Assembly (NCBI GenBank): GCA_963575745.1
Contig: CAUYUJ010004707.1
Coordinates: 7,501 to 45,000 of the forward strand
Reading direction: 5' to 3'
Length of the DNA: 37,500 nt
Source of the DNA: Prorocentrum cordatum
Lineage: Eukaryota; Sar; Dinophyceae; Prorocentrales; Prorocentraceae
In this document: in pieces, positions 37,325 to 37,500 of the stretch
How the letters are laid out: each line of letters begins with the position of its first letter
How positions within the stretch are numbered: the stretch's first letter is position 1
Translations under genes and position numbers: made by a program
The notes under the pieces: generated by a model
The model's database searches: none
What the model was told of the DNA's origin: nothing
The model's input: the letters and a program-made list of their open reading frames with translations, nothing else

Positions 37325-37485
37325 TTCAGGAGGAAGAGCAGGAGGATGAAGAGGAGGAGGAAGAGACGGAGGAGGTGGAAAAGGAGGAGGAGGAGCAGGA
37401 AGAGGAGGAGGAGGAGGAGGAGGAGGAGGAGGAGGAGGAGGAGGAGGTGGAGAAGGAGGAGGTGGAGGAGGAGGAGGAGCGATAC
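37325..37485 (+). repeat. GGA microsatellite at window end
   Basis: About 50 GGA-type triplets with GTG, AAG and GCA interruptions run nearly to the end of the window. Confidence 0.95.
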
Positions 37486-37500
37486 TTTCGCCTCGCTGAA

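Noticed and set aside
1-37500. CRISPR arrays, operons with ribosome binding sites, tRNA or rRNA genes
   Set aside because: None is visible; repeat spacing and sequence do not fit CRISPR, and the retroelement-rich content argues for a eukaryotic nucleus.

Overview
The window looks like nuclear DNA of a large, GC-rich, repeat-dominated eukaryotic genome, most likely a dinoflagellate (Prorocentrum-like is my guess). The reasons are the dense non-LTR retrotransposon debris with endonuclease, reverse transcriptase (RT) and RNase H in one polyprotein, the many long GGA/TCC microsatellites, the abundant small foldback elements and the absence of any convincing intron-bearing host gene. This is inference: no ribosomal RNA, spliced leader or diagnostic host gene is present to settle it.

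Layout. (1) About 0.1-2.1 kb: short tandem repeats and a GC-rich stretch carrying three copies of a ~30-nt motif, probably the 3' untranslated end of the element that follows. (2) 2.1-15.5 kb, minus strand: a ~13.4 kb run of co-oriented coding sequence. Read 5' to 3' (15,489 downwards) it encodes an AP-type endonuclease (EEP), an RT with YVDD, a C-terminal region, RNase H, then an overlapping second ORF set: a C2H2-like zinc finger protein, a UPF1-like superfamily 1 helicase with all main motifs, a cysteine-containing protein and an acidic disordered protein. It carries several frameshifts and two in-frame stops. A retroelement with its own SF1 helicase would be the most interesting object here. 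(3) 15.5-18.0 kb: more AT-rich, no gene, with a foldback element and microsatellites. (4) 18.0-19.77 kb, minus strand: a 5'-truncated RT pseudogene of a different LINE family with three in-frame stops and a lost catalytic Asp. (5) 19.77-26.4 kb: microsatellites, a 20-bp palindrome and three copies of a palindromic repeat family. (6) 26.4-32.5 kb, minus strand: a third LINE, nearly full length but broken (coiled-coil region, EEP, RT with YVGD, zinc knuckle, RNase H, terminal HxxH/CxxC finger). (7) 32.5-37.5 kb: dispersed direct repeats and at least four MITE-like foldback elements, two of them nested and one with a clear 8-bp target site duplication, ending in another GGA tract.

No intact host protein gene, tRNA or rRNA was recognised. 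All long coding regions belong to retroelements on the minus strand. In a working element the endonuclease would nick target DNA, the RT would prime on the nick, RNase H would remove the RNA strand, and a helicase might unwind template RNA or the hybrid; that last role is speculative.
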